NCBI GenBank assembly: GCA_035762005.1
Contig: DASTQA010000051.1
Span: forward strand, 9,254-73,253
Length of the DNA: 64,000 nucleotides
Direction of reading: 5' to 3'
Origin: JAIBJN01 sp035762005
GTDB taxonomy: Bacteria > Actinomycetota > Thermoleophilia > Gaiellales > Gaiellaceae
Each line of letters opens with the position of its first letter. The first letter of the stretch is position 1. The translations under genes and the position numbers were made by a program. The notes beneath the pieces were generated by a model, which saw only the letters and a list, made by a program, of their open reading frames with translations, was not told where the DNA came from and did not search any database. Positions 33,409-41,041 of the stretch are shown here, piece by piece.

Positions 33409-33801
33409 CTAGCAGGCGCCCTGCGTGATGTCCGCTGCCGGGCCGGCCTTGTTGTACGTGGCCTGGCCGACGACGCTCTGGATGCAGTACGACGCGGCGG
33501 TCGCGCGGACGACGTTGACGTTCTTGATGCCGGCGTCGTAGGACGCCTTCAGGACGGCGGACGTCAGACCGACGTAGCCGCTCGCGGTGTGGTCGGCGTA
33601 GTACGCCTCCACGCCGGGGATCGCAGCCCGCACGTTCGCCTGGGCCGCCGAGTTCTCCGCGCGAGCGCGGAAGCTCAAGTACGACGGGATGGCGATCGCG
33701 AGCAGGATGCCGATGATGATGATCACGACGAGGAGCTCGATGAGGGTGAAGCCGCCCTCTTTCTCCGAGACCGTGATCCGCTGCCTGAGCCTCTGAATCA
33801 T
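33409..33801 (-). CDS. pilA: major type IV pilin PilA
   Basis: A 130-residue prepilin. The 17-residue leader ends in Gly17, then FTLIELLVVIIIIGILLAIAIPSY with Glu at mature position 5. The mature pilin is about 113 residues. Its two cysteines (ASYCIQSVV and the C-terminal QGAC) should form the disulfide loop. AAGGAG lies 7 bases before the ATG at 33801. It has its own terminator and divergent promoter region, as expected for a highly expressed monocistronic subunit gene. Confidence 0.95.
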   Translation of the reverse strand: MIQRLRQRITVSEKEGGFTLIELLVVIIIIGILLAIAIPSYLSFRARAENSAAQANVRAAIPGVEAYYADHTASGYVGLTSAVLKASYDAGIKNVNVVRATAASYCIQSVVGQATYNKAGPAADITQGAC

Positions 33802-33861
33802 GAGCGGACTCCTTCCATTCGAGCGAGTGACGTACATAGGCGTGCAGTGGCTCACGAGCTG

Positions 33862-33869
33862 GTATCGGC
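33862..33869 (-). promoter_or_regulatory. sigma-28-like -10 element upstream of pilA
   Basis: GCCGATAC on the minus strand, 60 bases before the pilA ATG. The -35 position (33885-33889) reads ATTCC, which is a poor match. This leader is longer than at the other sites. Confidence 0.45.
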
Positions 33870-33884
33870 TCGGACGAGCGGCCG

Positions 33885-33911
33885 GGAATCCCCTCGATTG
33901 AGGGATTTTCC
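33885..33911. promoter_or_regulatory. inverted repeat between pilA and pilT-2 promoters
   Basis: GGAATC-CCCTC-GATT-GAGGG-ATTTTCC. It contains a perfect CCCTC/GAGGG stem flanked by GGAA/TTCC. It overlaps the pilA -35 position and ends 8 bases before the pilT-2 -35, so it could be a shared operator. Confidence 0.4.
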
Positions 33912-33918
33912 GGGCCCC

Positions 33919-33946
33919 TTTAGCGACCGCCGCCCGCTGCCGATAG
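33919..33946 (+). promoter_or_regulatory. sigma-28-like promoter of the pilT2-pilMNO operon
   Basis: TTTAG at 33919-33923, a 15-base spacer, GCCGATAG at 33939-33946, 17 bases before the ATG at 33964. Confidence 0.58.
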
Positions 33947-33963
33947 CTCCGGCGGGGACACCC

Positions 33964-35178
33964 ATGGAACCCACGTCGCAGCCGACCCCTCAGCCCCTCC
34001 CGGAGCCCGCCCCCGCGGCCGAGCCGGGCGCGCCCGCGCCCCAGCCGAAGCGGCCCGCGGGCTCGATCGACGACCTCCTCGAGCAGGTGGTCGCTCGCGG
34101 CGCGTCCGACCTCCACCTGGCCGTGGGCTCCGAGCCCGTCGTCCGCGTGAACGGGCGGCTGCAGCGGCTCGACGAGTTCACGCGCCTCGCCCCCGAGGAC
34201 ACCCAGCGGATGCTCTACCGCATCCTCTCGACCGAGCAGCAGAAGCAGTTCGAGATCAAGCGGCAGATCGACATCTCCTACTCGATCCCCGGGCTCGCGC
34301 GCTTCCGCGTCAACGTCTACTTCCAGCGCGAGAGCCTCGGCGCCGCCTTCCGTCTCATCCCCGCCGAGCTGAAGACGCTCGAGCAGCTCGGGCTCCCGCC
34401 CATCCTCCACGAGTTCACGACGAAGCCGCGCGGGCTCGTGCTCGTCACCGGCCCGACCGGCTCGGGCAAGTCGACGACGCTCGCCGCGGTCATCGACGAG
34501 ATCAACCGCACGCGCGACGACCACATCATGACCATCGAGGACCCGATCGAGTTCCTCCACCGCCACAAGCGCTGCATCGTCAACCAGCGCGAGATCGGCC
34601 CCGACGCGACGACGTTCGCCGAGGCCCTCCGCGGCGCGCTCCGCCAGGACCCGGACGTGATCCTCCTCGGCGAGATGCGCGACCTCGAGACGATCGCGAC
34701 CGCGCTCACCGCGGCCGAGACCGGGCACCTCGTCTTCGCGACGCTGCACACGCAGGACGCCCCCTCGACGGTCGACCGCCTGATCGACGTCTTCCCCGCC
34801 GCCCAGCAGGAGCAGGTGCGCGTGCAGATCGCGAGCACGCTCCAGGGGATCGTCACCCAGACCCTCCTGCCGACGAGGGACGGGCTCGGCCGGGTCGCCG
34901 CGCTCGAGGTGCTGCTGCCCGACGACGCGGTCCGGAACCTCATCCGCCAGGCGAAGGTCGAGCAGGTCTACTCGGTCATGCAGACCAACACCTCGCGCGG
35001 GATGCAGACGCTCGAGCAGGCGCTCCTCGACCTCGTCCGCCTGGGCAAGGTCTCGCTGGAGGTCGCGCTCATGCGCTCGAGCCGGCCCGACCAGCTCAAG
35101 GGCCTCCTCCAGCGGAACGGCCTGCTCGCCCTCGACGAGGACGCCGCCGCCGGCGGCCTCCGCGTGGCGGGGAGGTAG
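33964..35178 (+). CDS. pilT: type IV pilus retraction ATPase PilT (copy 2)
   Basis: A 404-residue ATPase. A Pro/Ala-rich N-terminal extension of about 35 residues precedes the core. Motifs are DLHLAVGSEPVVRVNG, Walker A TGPTGSGKSTTLAAV near residue 161, IEDPIEFLHRHKRC, Walker B DPDVILLGEMRDLET and HLVFATLHTQDAPS. The VRNLIRQAKVEQVYSVMQT segment keeps the PilT C-terminal helix. This is the more canonical of the two PilT copies. It heads an operon with pilM, 3 bases downstream. Confidence 0.92.
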   Translation: MEPTSQPTPQPLPEPAPAAEPGAPAPQPKRPAGSIDDLLEQVVARGASDLHLAVGSEPVVRVNGRLQRLDEFTRLAPEDTQRMLYRILSTEQQKQFEIKRQIDISYSIPGLARFRVNVYFQRESLGAAFRLIPAELKTLEQLGLPPILHEFTTKPRGLVLVTGPTGSGKSTTLAAVIDEINRTRDDHIMTIEDPIEFLHRHKRCIVNQREIGPDATTFAEALRGALRQDPDVILLGEMRDLETIATALTAAETGHLVFATLHTQDAPSTVDRLIDVFPAAQQEQVRVQIASTLQGIVTQTLLPTRDGLGRVAALEVLLPDDAVRNLIRQAKVEQVYSVMQTNTSRGMQTLEQALLDLVRLGKVSLEVALMRSSRPDQLKGLLQRNGLLALDEDAAAGGLRVAGR

Positions 35179-35181
35179 CCC

Positions 35182-36249
35182 GTGGCCAGGCAGGTCGTCG
35201 GCCTCAAGATCGGCGCCTCGGGCCTCACGGCCGCGCGGCTCGCCCTGAACGGCTCCGCCGAGCTCCTCCAGCTCGCCGAGTCGCCGCTGCCCGAGGGCGT
35301 GATCGCGGGCGGCGAGGTGCGCGACGTTGCGCGCCTCGCGGCCGCGCTGAAGGAGTTCTTCAAGCGCCACAAGCTGCCGAAGCGGAACGTCCGGATCGGC
35401 GTCGCGAACAACCGCATCGGCGTCCGCACGGTCGACATCGCCGGCATCGAGGACGAGAAGCAGCTCGCGAACGCCGTGCGCTTCCGGGCCCAGGAGGCGC
35501 TCCCGATCCCGATCGACCAGGCCGTCCTCGACTTCCACGTCCTCTCGGAGGGCACCGGCCCCGACGGGCAGCCCGTCCGGCGCGTCCTCCTCGTCGTCGC
35601 CTACCGCGACCTCGTCGCCGGCTACGCCGAGGCCTGCCGCCTCGCGGGCGTCCGCCTCGCCGGGGTCGACCTGGAGGCCTTCGCCCTCCTGCGCGCGCTC
35701 ACCCCCGCCGGCCCCGCGCCCGCGCCCGGGAGCGAGCGGAGCGCGCTCGTCGCCGTCTCCCTCGGCTCCGAGCGCTGCGTGCTCGCCGTCTCCGACGGCT
35801 GGAGCTGCGAGTTCACCCGCATCCTCGACTGGGGCGGGAACGCGCTCACGATCGCCGTCGGCCGGACCCTCGAGGTCGAGATCGGGGAGGCGGAGCGCGT
35901 GAAGGTCGAGCTCGGCCTCCAGGGGGAGACCGTCCCGCCGGGGCTGACGCCCGAGCGGGCGGTCCAGGCGCGCGAGGCGCTCGCGACGAGCCTCCAGGGC
36001 TTCGGGCGCGAGCTCGTGTCCTCGCTCCAGTTCTACCAGGGCCAGCCCGACTCGCTCGGCATCCGCGAGATCGTCATCGCCGGCGGCACGGCCCGCCTGC
36101 CCGGCCTCGCGAGCGAGCTCCAGCGCCTCGTCGGCGTCCCCGTCCGGGTCGGGGACCCGCTCGTCGGGGTCGCCGTCGGCAAGAAGCTCAAGGGCGAGGC
36201 GCCGGACGCCTCGCACGCGGTTCCGATCGGCCTCGGCCTGGCGGTCTAG
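35182..36249 (+). CDS. pilM: type IV pilus assembly protein PilM
   Basis: A 355-residue cytoplasmic actin-like protein that binds PilN and joins the motor to the membrane alignment complex. Actin-fold features include VVGLKIGASGLTAARLALN at the start, a phosphate loop near SLGSERCVLAVSDG, and IREIVIAGGTARLPGLASEL near the C-terminus. The GTG start follows the pilT-2 stop by 3 bases. The gene order pilM-pilN-pilO is conserved. Confidence 0.92.
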   Translation: MARQVVGLKIGASGLTAARLALNGSAELLQLAESPLPEGVIAGGEVRDVARLAAALKEFFKRHKLPKRNVRIGVANNRIGVRTVDIAGIEDEKQLANAVRFRAQEALPIPIDQAVLDFHVLSEGTGPDGQPVRRVLLVVAYRDLVAGYAEACRLAGVRLAGVDLEAFALLRALTPAGPAPAPGSERSALVAVSLGSERCVLAVSDGWSCEFTRILDWGGNALTIAVGRTLEVEIGEAERVKVELGLQGETVPPGLTPERAVQAREALATSLQGFGRELVSSLQFYQGQPDSLGIREIVIAGGTARLPGLASELQRLVGVPVRVGDPLVGVAVGKKLKGEAPDASHAVPIGLGLAV

Positions 36250-36252
36250 GCC

Positions 36253-37152
36253 ATGGTCGACCTGAACAAGGAGATCAAGCTCGGCGACCTCTTCCGCCGG
36301 CGCGCCAAGGAGCCCGAGCGGCCTGCCGGCGCGACGCCGCAGGAGGAGACGCCGAAGAAGGAGCGCCGGCCGCTCTTCGCCCGCGGCCGCCGGGAGGCGA
36401 CCGCCGGCGAGCCGACGCCCGCCAAGGAGGCGAGGCCGAAGAAGGAGCGGCGCCGGCGCGGTGCGGGGAACCCCGCCGTCGAGCCGAGGCCCGCCGCCGA
36501 GCTGCCGTCGATCCCGCTGATGCGCGCGTTCGACCTCCTGCCGAAGGAGCCCGTGCGCGAGAAGGGCGGCCGCGCCGGCCTCGTCCGGCTGGGGATCGCC
36601 CTCCTCGGCATCCTCGTCGTCGGCGGGCTCGGCGGCGCCTACCTCTTCACGAGCTCCGGCGTCTCCTCGAAGCAGTCGGAGCTGGACGACCTGCGCGCGC
36701 AGCTCGCCGAGCTCGAGGTTCCGGCGGAGGCCCCCGCCGCCGGCGAGGCCGCGCTCGCGGGCGAGGGCATGGCGCGGAAGACCGCGCTCTCGAGCGCGCT
36801 CGCGAGCCGGATCGCCTGGGACCGGGTGCTGCGCGAGGTCTCGCTCGTCGTCCCCGAGGGCGTCTGGCTCACCCAGCTCGCCGGGACGACGCCGAACGGC
36901 GGCTCGGCCGGGACGGGCGCCCCCGCGCCGCCCGCCGCGCCGACCGGGTCGACCTCGCCCAACTCGCTCTCGGTGACCGGCTTCGCGACGAGCCAGGAGA
37001 GCGTCGCCGTGCTCCTCTCGCGCCTCGCCGCCATCCCCGAGCTGACGGCGGTGCAGCTCCAGTCGAGCACCCGGAACGACGCGGAGTTCGGGCCGGTCTA
37101 CTCCTTCTCGATCCTGACCGCGGTCGATCCGCTGGGGAGGCCGGCCTCGTGA
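36253..37152 (+). CDS. pilN: type IV pilus assembly protein PilN (long N-terminus)
   Basis: A 299-residue bitopic protein. It begins MVDLNKEIKLGDLFRRR and has about 110 cytoplasmic residues rich in Lys, Arg, Glu and Pro, much longer than the short tail of typical PilN. A PilM-binding-like motif (AFDLLPKEP) lies just before the TM helix (LGIALLGILVVGGLGGAYLF). The outer part has a coiled coil (KQSELDDLRAQLAELE) and a ferredoxin-like domain. The extension may hold additional cytoplasmic contacts. It overlaps pilO by four bases. Confidence 0.87.
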   Translation: MVDLNKEIKLGDLFRRRAKEPERPAGATPQEETPKKERRPLFARGRREATAGEPTPAKEARPKKERRRRGAGNPAVEPRPAAELPSIPLMRAFDLLPKEPVREKGGRAGLVRLGIALLGILVVGGLGGAYLFTSSGVSSKQSELDDLRAQLAELEVPAEAPAAGEAALAGEGMARKTALSSALASRIAWDRVLREVSLVVPEGVWLTQLAGTTPNGGSAGTGAPAPPAAPTGSTSPNSLSVTGFATSQESVAVLLSRLAAIPELTAVQLQSSTRNDAEFGPVYSFSILTAVDPLGRPAS

Positions 37153-37796
37153 AGCGCCAGGTGCCGATGTCGCTCGTCGCCGTGCCGGCGCTCCTCCTCG
37201 TGGCCGCGATCGGGTTCTTCCTGCTCGTCAAGCCGCAGATGGACGAGAGCGCCGCGCTCGACGAGCGGATCGCCGAGCTGCAGGGCAAGGTCGACGTCGC
37301 GCTGGCCGCCGAGAGCCGCACCGCGCCCGAGGAGCGGATCGAGGTCGCGGACCTCTTCCGGCTCACGAAGGCGATGCCCGACTCGACCGACATGGCCGGC
37401 ATGATCCTCGAGCTGGACGGCGTGGCGGAGTCCGCCGGCGTCGACTTCATCTCGATCACGCCCACGCCCCCGGTGGCCAGGGGCAGCGGCTTCCAGGCAG
37501 TGCCGATCCAGGTCACGTTCGAGGGCAACTACTACGACCTGACGGACTTCCTCTTCCGGCTGCGGAACCTCGTCGTCGTGCGCGACGGCGAGCTCCAGGC
37601 GGGCGGGCGCCTTTTCACGCTCGACGCGCTCGACATCCAGAAGGGGAGCCAGGGGCTGCCCCAGGTGCAGGCCGTGATGACGATCAGCGCCTACCGGTTC
37701 GACCCGGCCGCGACCGTGCCGGCGACGGCCGCGCCGCCGGCGTCCACGACCGCGACCCCGCCGGCGACGGACCCGGCGACGCTCGGAGCGGGCTAG
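37149..37796 (+). CDS. pilO: type IV pilus assembly protein PilO
   Basis: A 215-residue bitopic protein with a short cytoplasmic start, TM (LVAVPALLLVAAIGFFLLV), coiled coil (DESAALDERIAELQGKVD) and a periplasm-side ferredoxin-like domain (FEGNYYDLTDFLFRLRNLVVV). It pairs with PilN. The C-terminus is a Pro/Thr/Ala-rich tail. The GTG overlaps the pilN stop (GTGA). Confidence 0.9.
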   Translation: MKRQVPMSLVAVPALLLVAAIGFFLLVKPQMDESAALDERIAELQGKVDVALAAESRTAPEERIEVADLFRLTKAMPDSTDMAGMILELDGVAESAGVDFISITPTPPVARGSGFQAVPIQVTFEGNYYDLTDFLFRLRNLVVVRDGELQAGGRLFTLDALDIQKGSQGLPQVQAVMTISAYRFDPAATVPATAAPPASTTATPPATDPATLGAG

Positions 37797-37798
37797 CG

Positions 37799-38422
37799 AT
37801 GGCAAGGCGAAGCGCAGCCGACATCCAGAAGGCGAAGGAGGCGAAGCAGAAGAAGCTCATCCTCGTCCTGCTGCCCTTCTTCCTCGTCCTCGCCGCCTGG
37901 CAGGGCCCGAAGACCTACAAGTCGCTCTTCGCCCGGCCTGCGCCCGAGGGCGCGACCGCCGTGCAGACGACGACCCCGCCGACGGCGACGACGCCCGGCG
38001 CCGTCACCCCGGCGCCCGGAGCGGCCGCTCCGGCGGCCGCGGGCCTCGTCGACAGCGACCCGCTCCCCGAGGCCGCGAGCGACCAGCTCATCTCCTTCAG
38101 CCGGTTCGCCCCTCGCGACCCGTTCCTGCCCCCGGCCGGGCGAGTGCCGGAGCCGTCGGCCGACGACCCGGCCGCGGCGCTCTCCTCCGCGCAGATCGAG
38201 GTGAACGGTGCCTCCGAGTCCGTGAGCGTGAACGGCACCTTCCCCGCGAGCGACCCGATCTTCCAGCTCGTGTCGGTGAGCGAGACGCGCGTGGTCGTCA
38301 CGCTCACGAGCGGCGCCTTCGAGGGCGGCGAGGCGAACGTCCAGATCGCCGTCGGCGAGCGGGTCGACCTGGTCGCCGACGACGGCACGAGGTTCACCGT
38401 CACTGTCCTCTCCGTCGGCTAG
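37799..38422 (+). CDS. PilP-like pilus assembly protein
   Basis: A 207-residue bitopic protein. A basic N-terminus and TM (LILVLLPFFLVLAAW) precede a Pro/Thr/Ala linker. The motif SFSRFAPRDPFLPP resembles the RDPF region of PilP. The last 90 residues are beta-rich (VSVNGTFPASDPIFQLVSV, VNLVADDG-like turns). It occupies the pilP position after pilO. PilP normally contacts the outer-membrane secretin, and no secretin gene is present here. In a monoderm it may bind wall components instead. Confidence 0.72.
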   Translation: MARRSAADIQKAKEAKQKKLILVLLPFFLVLAAWQGPKTYKSLFARPAPEGATAVQTTTPPTATTPGAVTPAPGAAAPAAAGLVDSDPLPEAASDQLISFSRFAPRDPFLPPAGRVPEPSADDPAAALSSAQIEVNGASESVSVNGTFPASDPIFQLVSVSETRVVVTLTSGAFEGGEANVQIAVGERVDLVADDGTRFTVTVLSVG

Positions 38423-38436
38423 GCGCCTGCTCCCGA

Positions 38437-38640
38437 CCCGTCCGAGGGGCCAGTTGGGTTGGCCCGCGTGCGCCTGCTCGTCACCCGCCGCGAGGTCCGC
38501 TGCACGGGCCGTCCGACCGCCGTCCCTCCCGGAGTCGACGCGGCCCGTGCTCCTGGAGGACGGCTCCGTGCTCGTCCACGCGGACGCGCGCGGCTCCAGG
38601 CCGCTGAACGGCGACTCGACGAAGGCCCTCGCGGGCGCAA
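38437..38640 (+). pseudogene. truncated, frameshifted nucS duplicate
   Basis: The first ~165 coding bases align with the 5' end of the intact nucS at 39110. V-R-L-L-V-T-R-R-E-V-R-C-T-G-R-P-T-A-V is followed, after one inserted C, by L-P-E-S-T-R-P-V-L-L-E-D-G-S-V-L-V-H-A-D. An AAG codon is missing relative to the intact copy. Similarity extends upstream: CGTCCGA sits 23 bases before TGCGCCT in both. The catalytic C-terminal domain is absent. Confidence 0.72.
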
Positions 38641-38656
38641 GGGTGACCCGCCGCTC

Positions 38657-38971
38657 TCACTCCCAGATGAAGAGCTCGCCGAGGAGCACGAACGCGCAGA
38701 AGGCGCCGATCAGGATGGGCAGCGCGAGCAGGAGCCAGCGCTCGCCCTTCAGCAGGGAGGCGATCGCCGCCCCCGCGCCGCCGATCCCCGCGCCGAGGCC
38801 CAGGATCACCGCGGTCGGGACGAGCCACGCGCCCCAATCCGTGTCCCGGACGTCCCACACGCTCAGGAGCGCGACCAGCCCGATCACGGCGACGGCGACA
38901 GCCGAAAGGTCGAGCGCCAGCCTGGCCAGTCGCCCGTGACCCTCGAGGTGCGGTGCAGGCATAACGGTCAT
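38657..38971 (-). CDS. small four-TM membrane protein
   Basis: A 104-residue protein with three to four hydrophobic segments (LSAVAVAVIGLVALLSVW, LVPTAVILGLGAGIGGAGAAI, LLLALPILIGAFCAFVLLGELF). The start is ATG 38971 or GTG 38980; AAAGGA lies upstream. It sits between the nucS pseudogene and intact nucS on the opposite strand. I do not recognise a family. Confidence 0.65.
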   Translation of the reverse strand: MTVMPAPHLEGHGRLARLALDLSAVAVAVIGLVALLSVWDVRDTDWGAWLVPTAVILGLGAGIGGAGAAIASLLKGERWLLLALPILIGAFCAFVLLGELFIWE

Positions 38972-39109
38972 CAGGCTCACCGTCCTTTCTCCCTCAGCAT
39001 CGGTCCTCGCGGGACCACCCGCATCCGCGCTTCAACGGACTCGCTGGGGGCGGACTACTGAGCGCGTGACGGTCTGGACACGTCCGAAACGGGCGGTACG
39101 GTCGCACGC

Positions 39110-39793
39110 ATGCGCCTCATCGTCGCCCGCTGCGAGGTCCGCTACACGGGCCGTCTGACCGCCGTCCTCCCGGACTCGACGCGGCTCGTGCTCCTGAAGG
39201 AGGACGGCTCCGTGCTCGTCCACGCGGACGCGGGCGGCTACAAGCCGTTGAACTGGATGACGCCGCCCACGGTCGTCGAGGAGGACGGGGACCCGCCCGC
39301 GCGGATCGTCGTGCGCAAGCGGAGCAGCCGCTCGGAGGACCGCCTCGAGATCGAGATCCGCGAGCTCCTGAGCGACGTCCGTCACGACATGGGCGAGTCG
39401 GCCGCGCTCGAGAAGGACGGCGTCGAGCGCGACCTCCAGGCCGAGCTCGCGGCGCGTCCCGAGGTTCTCGGCGAGGGTCTCCGTCTCCATACCCGCGAGT
39501 GGCGCACCGACATCGGCCCGGTCGATCTCATGTGCAGGGACGCGGACGGCGGCTGGGTCGCCGTCGAGATCAAGCGGGTGGCGACGATCGAGGCGGTCGA
39601 GCAGCTCGCCCGCTACCTCGAGCGGATCAGGCTCGACCCGGCGACTGCCGGCTGCGCCGGCATCCTCGCCGCCCAGCGGTTCAAGCCGCAGGCGCAGACG
39701 CTGGCCGCCTCCCGGGGCCTCCGTTGCGTCGAGGTCGACCTCGAGTCGCTGCGCGGGGTGCGCGAGCCCGAGCTCACCCTCTTCGTCTCCTGA
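39110..39793 (+). CDS. nucS: mismatch-specific endonuclease NucS/EndoMS
   Basis: A 227-residue endonuclease of the non-canonical mismatch repair system of actinobacteria and archaea. It cuts both strands at G-T, G-G and T-T mismatches. The N-terminal DNA-binding half starts MRLIVARCEVRYTGRL. The C-terminal PD-(D/E)xK nuclease is visible as VDLMCRDADGGWVAVEIKRV with QLARYLERI. ATG 39110 is well supported by the paralogous upstream region. A CTGA overlap joins it to the next small gene. Confidence 0.93.
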   Translation: MRLIVARCEVRYTGRLTAVLPDSTRLVLLKEDGSVLVHADAGGYKPLNWMTPPTVVEEDGDPPARIVVRKRSSRSEDRLEIEIRELLSDVRHDMGESAALEKDGVERDLQAELAARPEVLGEGLRLHTREWRTDIGPVDLMCRDADGGWVAVEIKRVATIEAVEQLARYLERIRLDPATAGCAGILAAQRFKPQAQTLAASRGLRCVEVDLESLRGVREPELTLFVS

Positions 39794-40185
39794 CGCGCCT
39801 GCCGCTCACCCGCGGCGCGCGCCGCCTCGTCTACGCGCTCCTCGCGGTCGGGCTCCTCGCCGCGATCGTCGTCCAGTACGCGCGCCACGACGTCGGCTGG
39901 TGGCCTCCGGTGGCCTTCGGCCTCGGCCCGGACGTCGCGCTCCTCTTCGGCGCCGGTCGCGGTCTCGAGCGCGGGCAGCTCCATCCGCGCGCCGTCCCGC
40001 TCTACAACGCGCTGCACCGCTTCTGGGGCCCGCTCGCCCTCGCCGTCCTCGCGGTCGCGGCCGGGCTGCCCGCCGCCTGGCTCGTGGGGGCGCTCGCCTG
40101 GGCCGCGCACGTCGCGGTCGACCGCGCGGTCGGCTACGGCCTGCGCACGCGGGACGGCTTCCAGCGTCCCGACCGGTCCGGCTAG
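39790..40185 (+). CDS. DUF4260-like small membrane protein, probable CTG start
   Basis: A 131-residue membrane protein. TM segments are LVYALLAVGLLAAIVVQY, LALAVLAVAAGLPAAWLVGALAW and a shorter one between, ending AAHVAVDRAVGYGLRTRDGF, a DUF4260-like ending. No ATG, GTG or TTG is available before residue 40. CTG at 39790 overlaps the nucS stop exactly as ATGA/GTGA overlaps do elsewhere, so I take CTG as the start. Its TAG shares a CTAG with the convergent PilV gene. Confidence 0.68.
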   Translation: MTRLPLTRGARRLVYALLAVGLLAAIVVQYARHDVGWWPPVAFGLGPDVALLFGAGRGLERGQLHPRAVPLYNALHRFWGPLALAVLAVAAGLPAAWLVGALAWAAHVAVDRAVGYGLRTRDGFQRPDRSG

Positions 40186-40973
40186 AGGCCGGTCGCCTCG
40201 TCGAAGATCGAGGTGACCCGCGCCCACTCCTTGTAGGGCGTCTCGGGCTCGCGGACGACGACGGTGAGCCGCTTCACGGCTCGCCCCGAGGTCCCGGTCC
40301 CGCTCGCCACCTGGCTCCAGGCGATGTACGTGTCGACGCGGTAGCTCTTGCCGTCGGCCCCGGCGGTCGTCTTCGTGGGCACGAGGCTCGTGCACGGCGA
40401 GCCGCCGAAGGAGCAGGAGGCGATCGCGACGCGCTCCGTCAGCGTCACCGTGGCGCCGGCGTTGTGCGTGCCGGGCACCGTTCCGTCCCCGCCGCGCTCG
40501 ACGGTCCAGGTCGTCGTCCCCGCGCCGGCGGTGACGATCAGGACCTCGCCCGCGATCGTGATCCGGAACTCGCCGGCGGCCGGGAAGCCCGTCGCCGAGG
40601 CGACGGTGAGGGTCGTGCCGGTCTGGGTCAGGCCGCCGGTCACGCTCGTCGTGACGGCGCCGTCGTTCGCGTAGGCCTCGTGGGCGGCGTAGACGTCCGG
40701 ATCCTCGGCGGCGACGAGGGCCGCGACCTCGCCCGCGTCGAGCCCGAGCGTCTCGTACTTCACGGCTCGGAAGCGCTCCATCTCCGCATCGGCCAGGGCG
40801 CCGGCGGTCGTGATCGTGCTCGCCCGCCGGAGCTGGACGAGCCCCGACTGGAAGAGGGCGAAGACGGCGAGGACGCCGATCATCATGATCGTCATCGCGG
40901 CGACGAGCTCGACCATGCCGAAGCCCCGCTCGTCGCGGCCGCGCGCGAAGAGAAGTCGGCTCGACGCGGACAC
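40182..40973 (-). CDS. minor prepilin-like protein (PilV type)
   Basis: A 263-residue class-III-signal protein: a 17-residue leader ending in Gly17, then FGMVELVAAMTIMMIGVLAVFALF with Glu at mature position 5. The C-terminal 180 residues are Thr/Gly-rich and beta-like (TLTVASATGFPAAGEFRITI), with one cysteine pair (ASCSFGGSPCTS). It diverges from pilC with overlapping promoters. Confidence 0.85.
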   Translation of the reverse strand: MSASSRLLFARGRDERGFGMVELVAAMTIMMIGVLAVFALFQSGLVQLRRASTITTAGALADAEMERFRAVKYETLGLDAGEVAALVAAEDPDVYAAHEAYANDGAVTTSVTGGLTQTGTTLTVASATGFPAAGEFRITIAGEVLIVTAGAGTTTWTVERGGDGTVPGTHNAGATVTLTERVAIASCSFGGSPCTSLVPTKTTAGADGKSYRVDTYIAWSQVASGTGTSGRAVKRLTVVVREPETPYKEWARVTSIFDEATGL

Positions 40974-40980
40974 CGCCTCT

Positions 40981-41008
40981 TCATCGGCACCCCGCCCCGC
41001 CGGCTCAA
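40981..41008 (-). promoter_or_regulatory. sigma-28-like promoter of the pilV-like gene
   Basis: On the minus strand, TTGAG (41008-41004), a 15-base spacer, GCCGATGA (40988-40981), seven bases before the ATG at 40973. It shares its -35 with the pilC promoter. Confidence 0.55.
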
Positions 41009-41032
41009 GCGGAGGCCGGGGGATGCCGATTC
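41005..41032 (+). promoter_or_regulatory. sigma-28-like promoter of pilC
   Basis: TCAAG at 41005-41009, a 15-base spacer, GCCGATTC at 41025-41032, nine bases before the ATG at 41042. Confidence 0.55.
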
Positions 41033-41041
41033 CGGAGGCGT

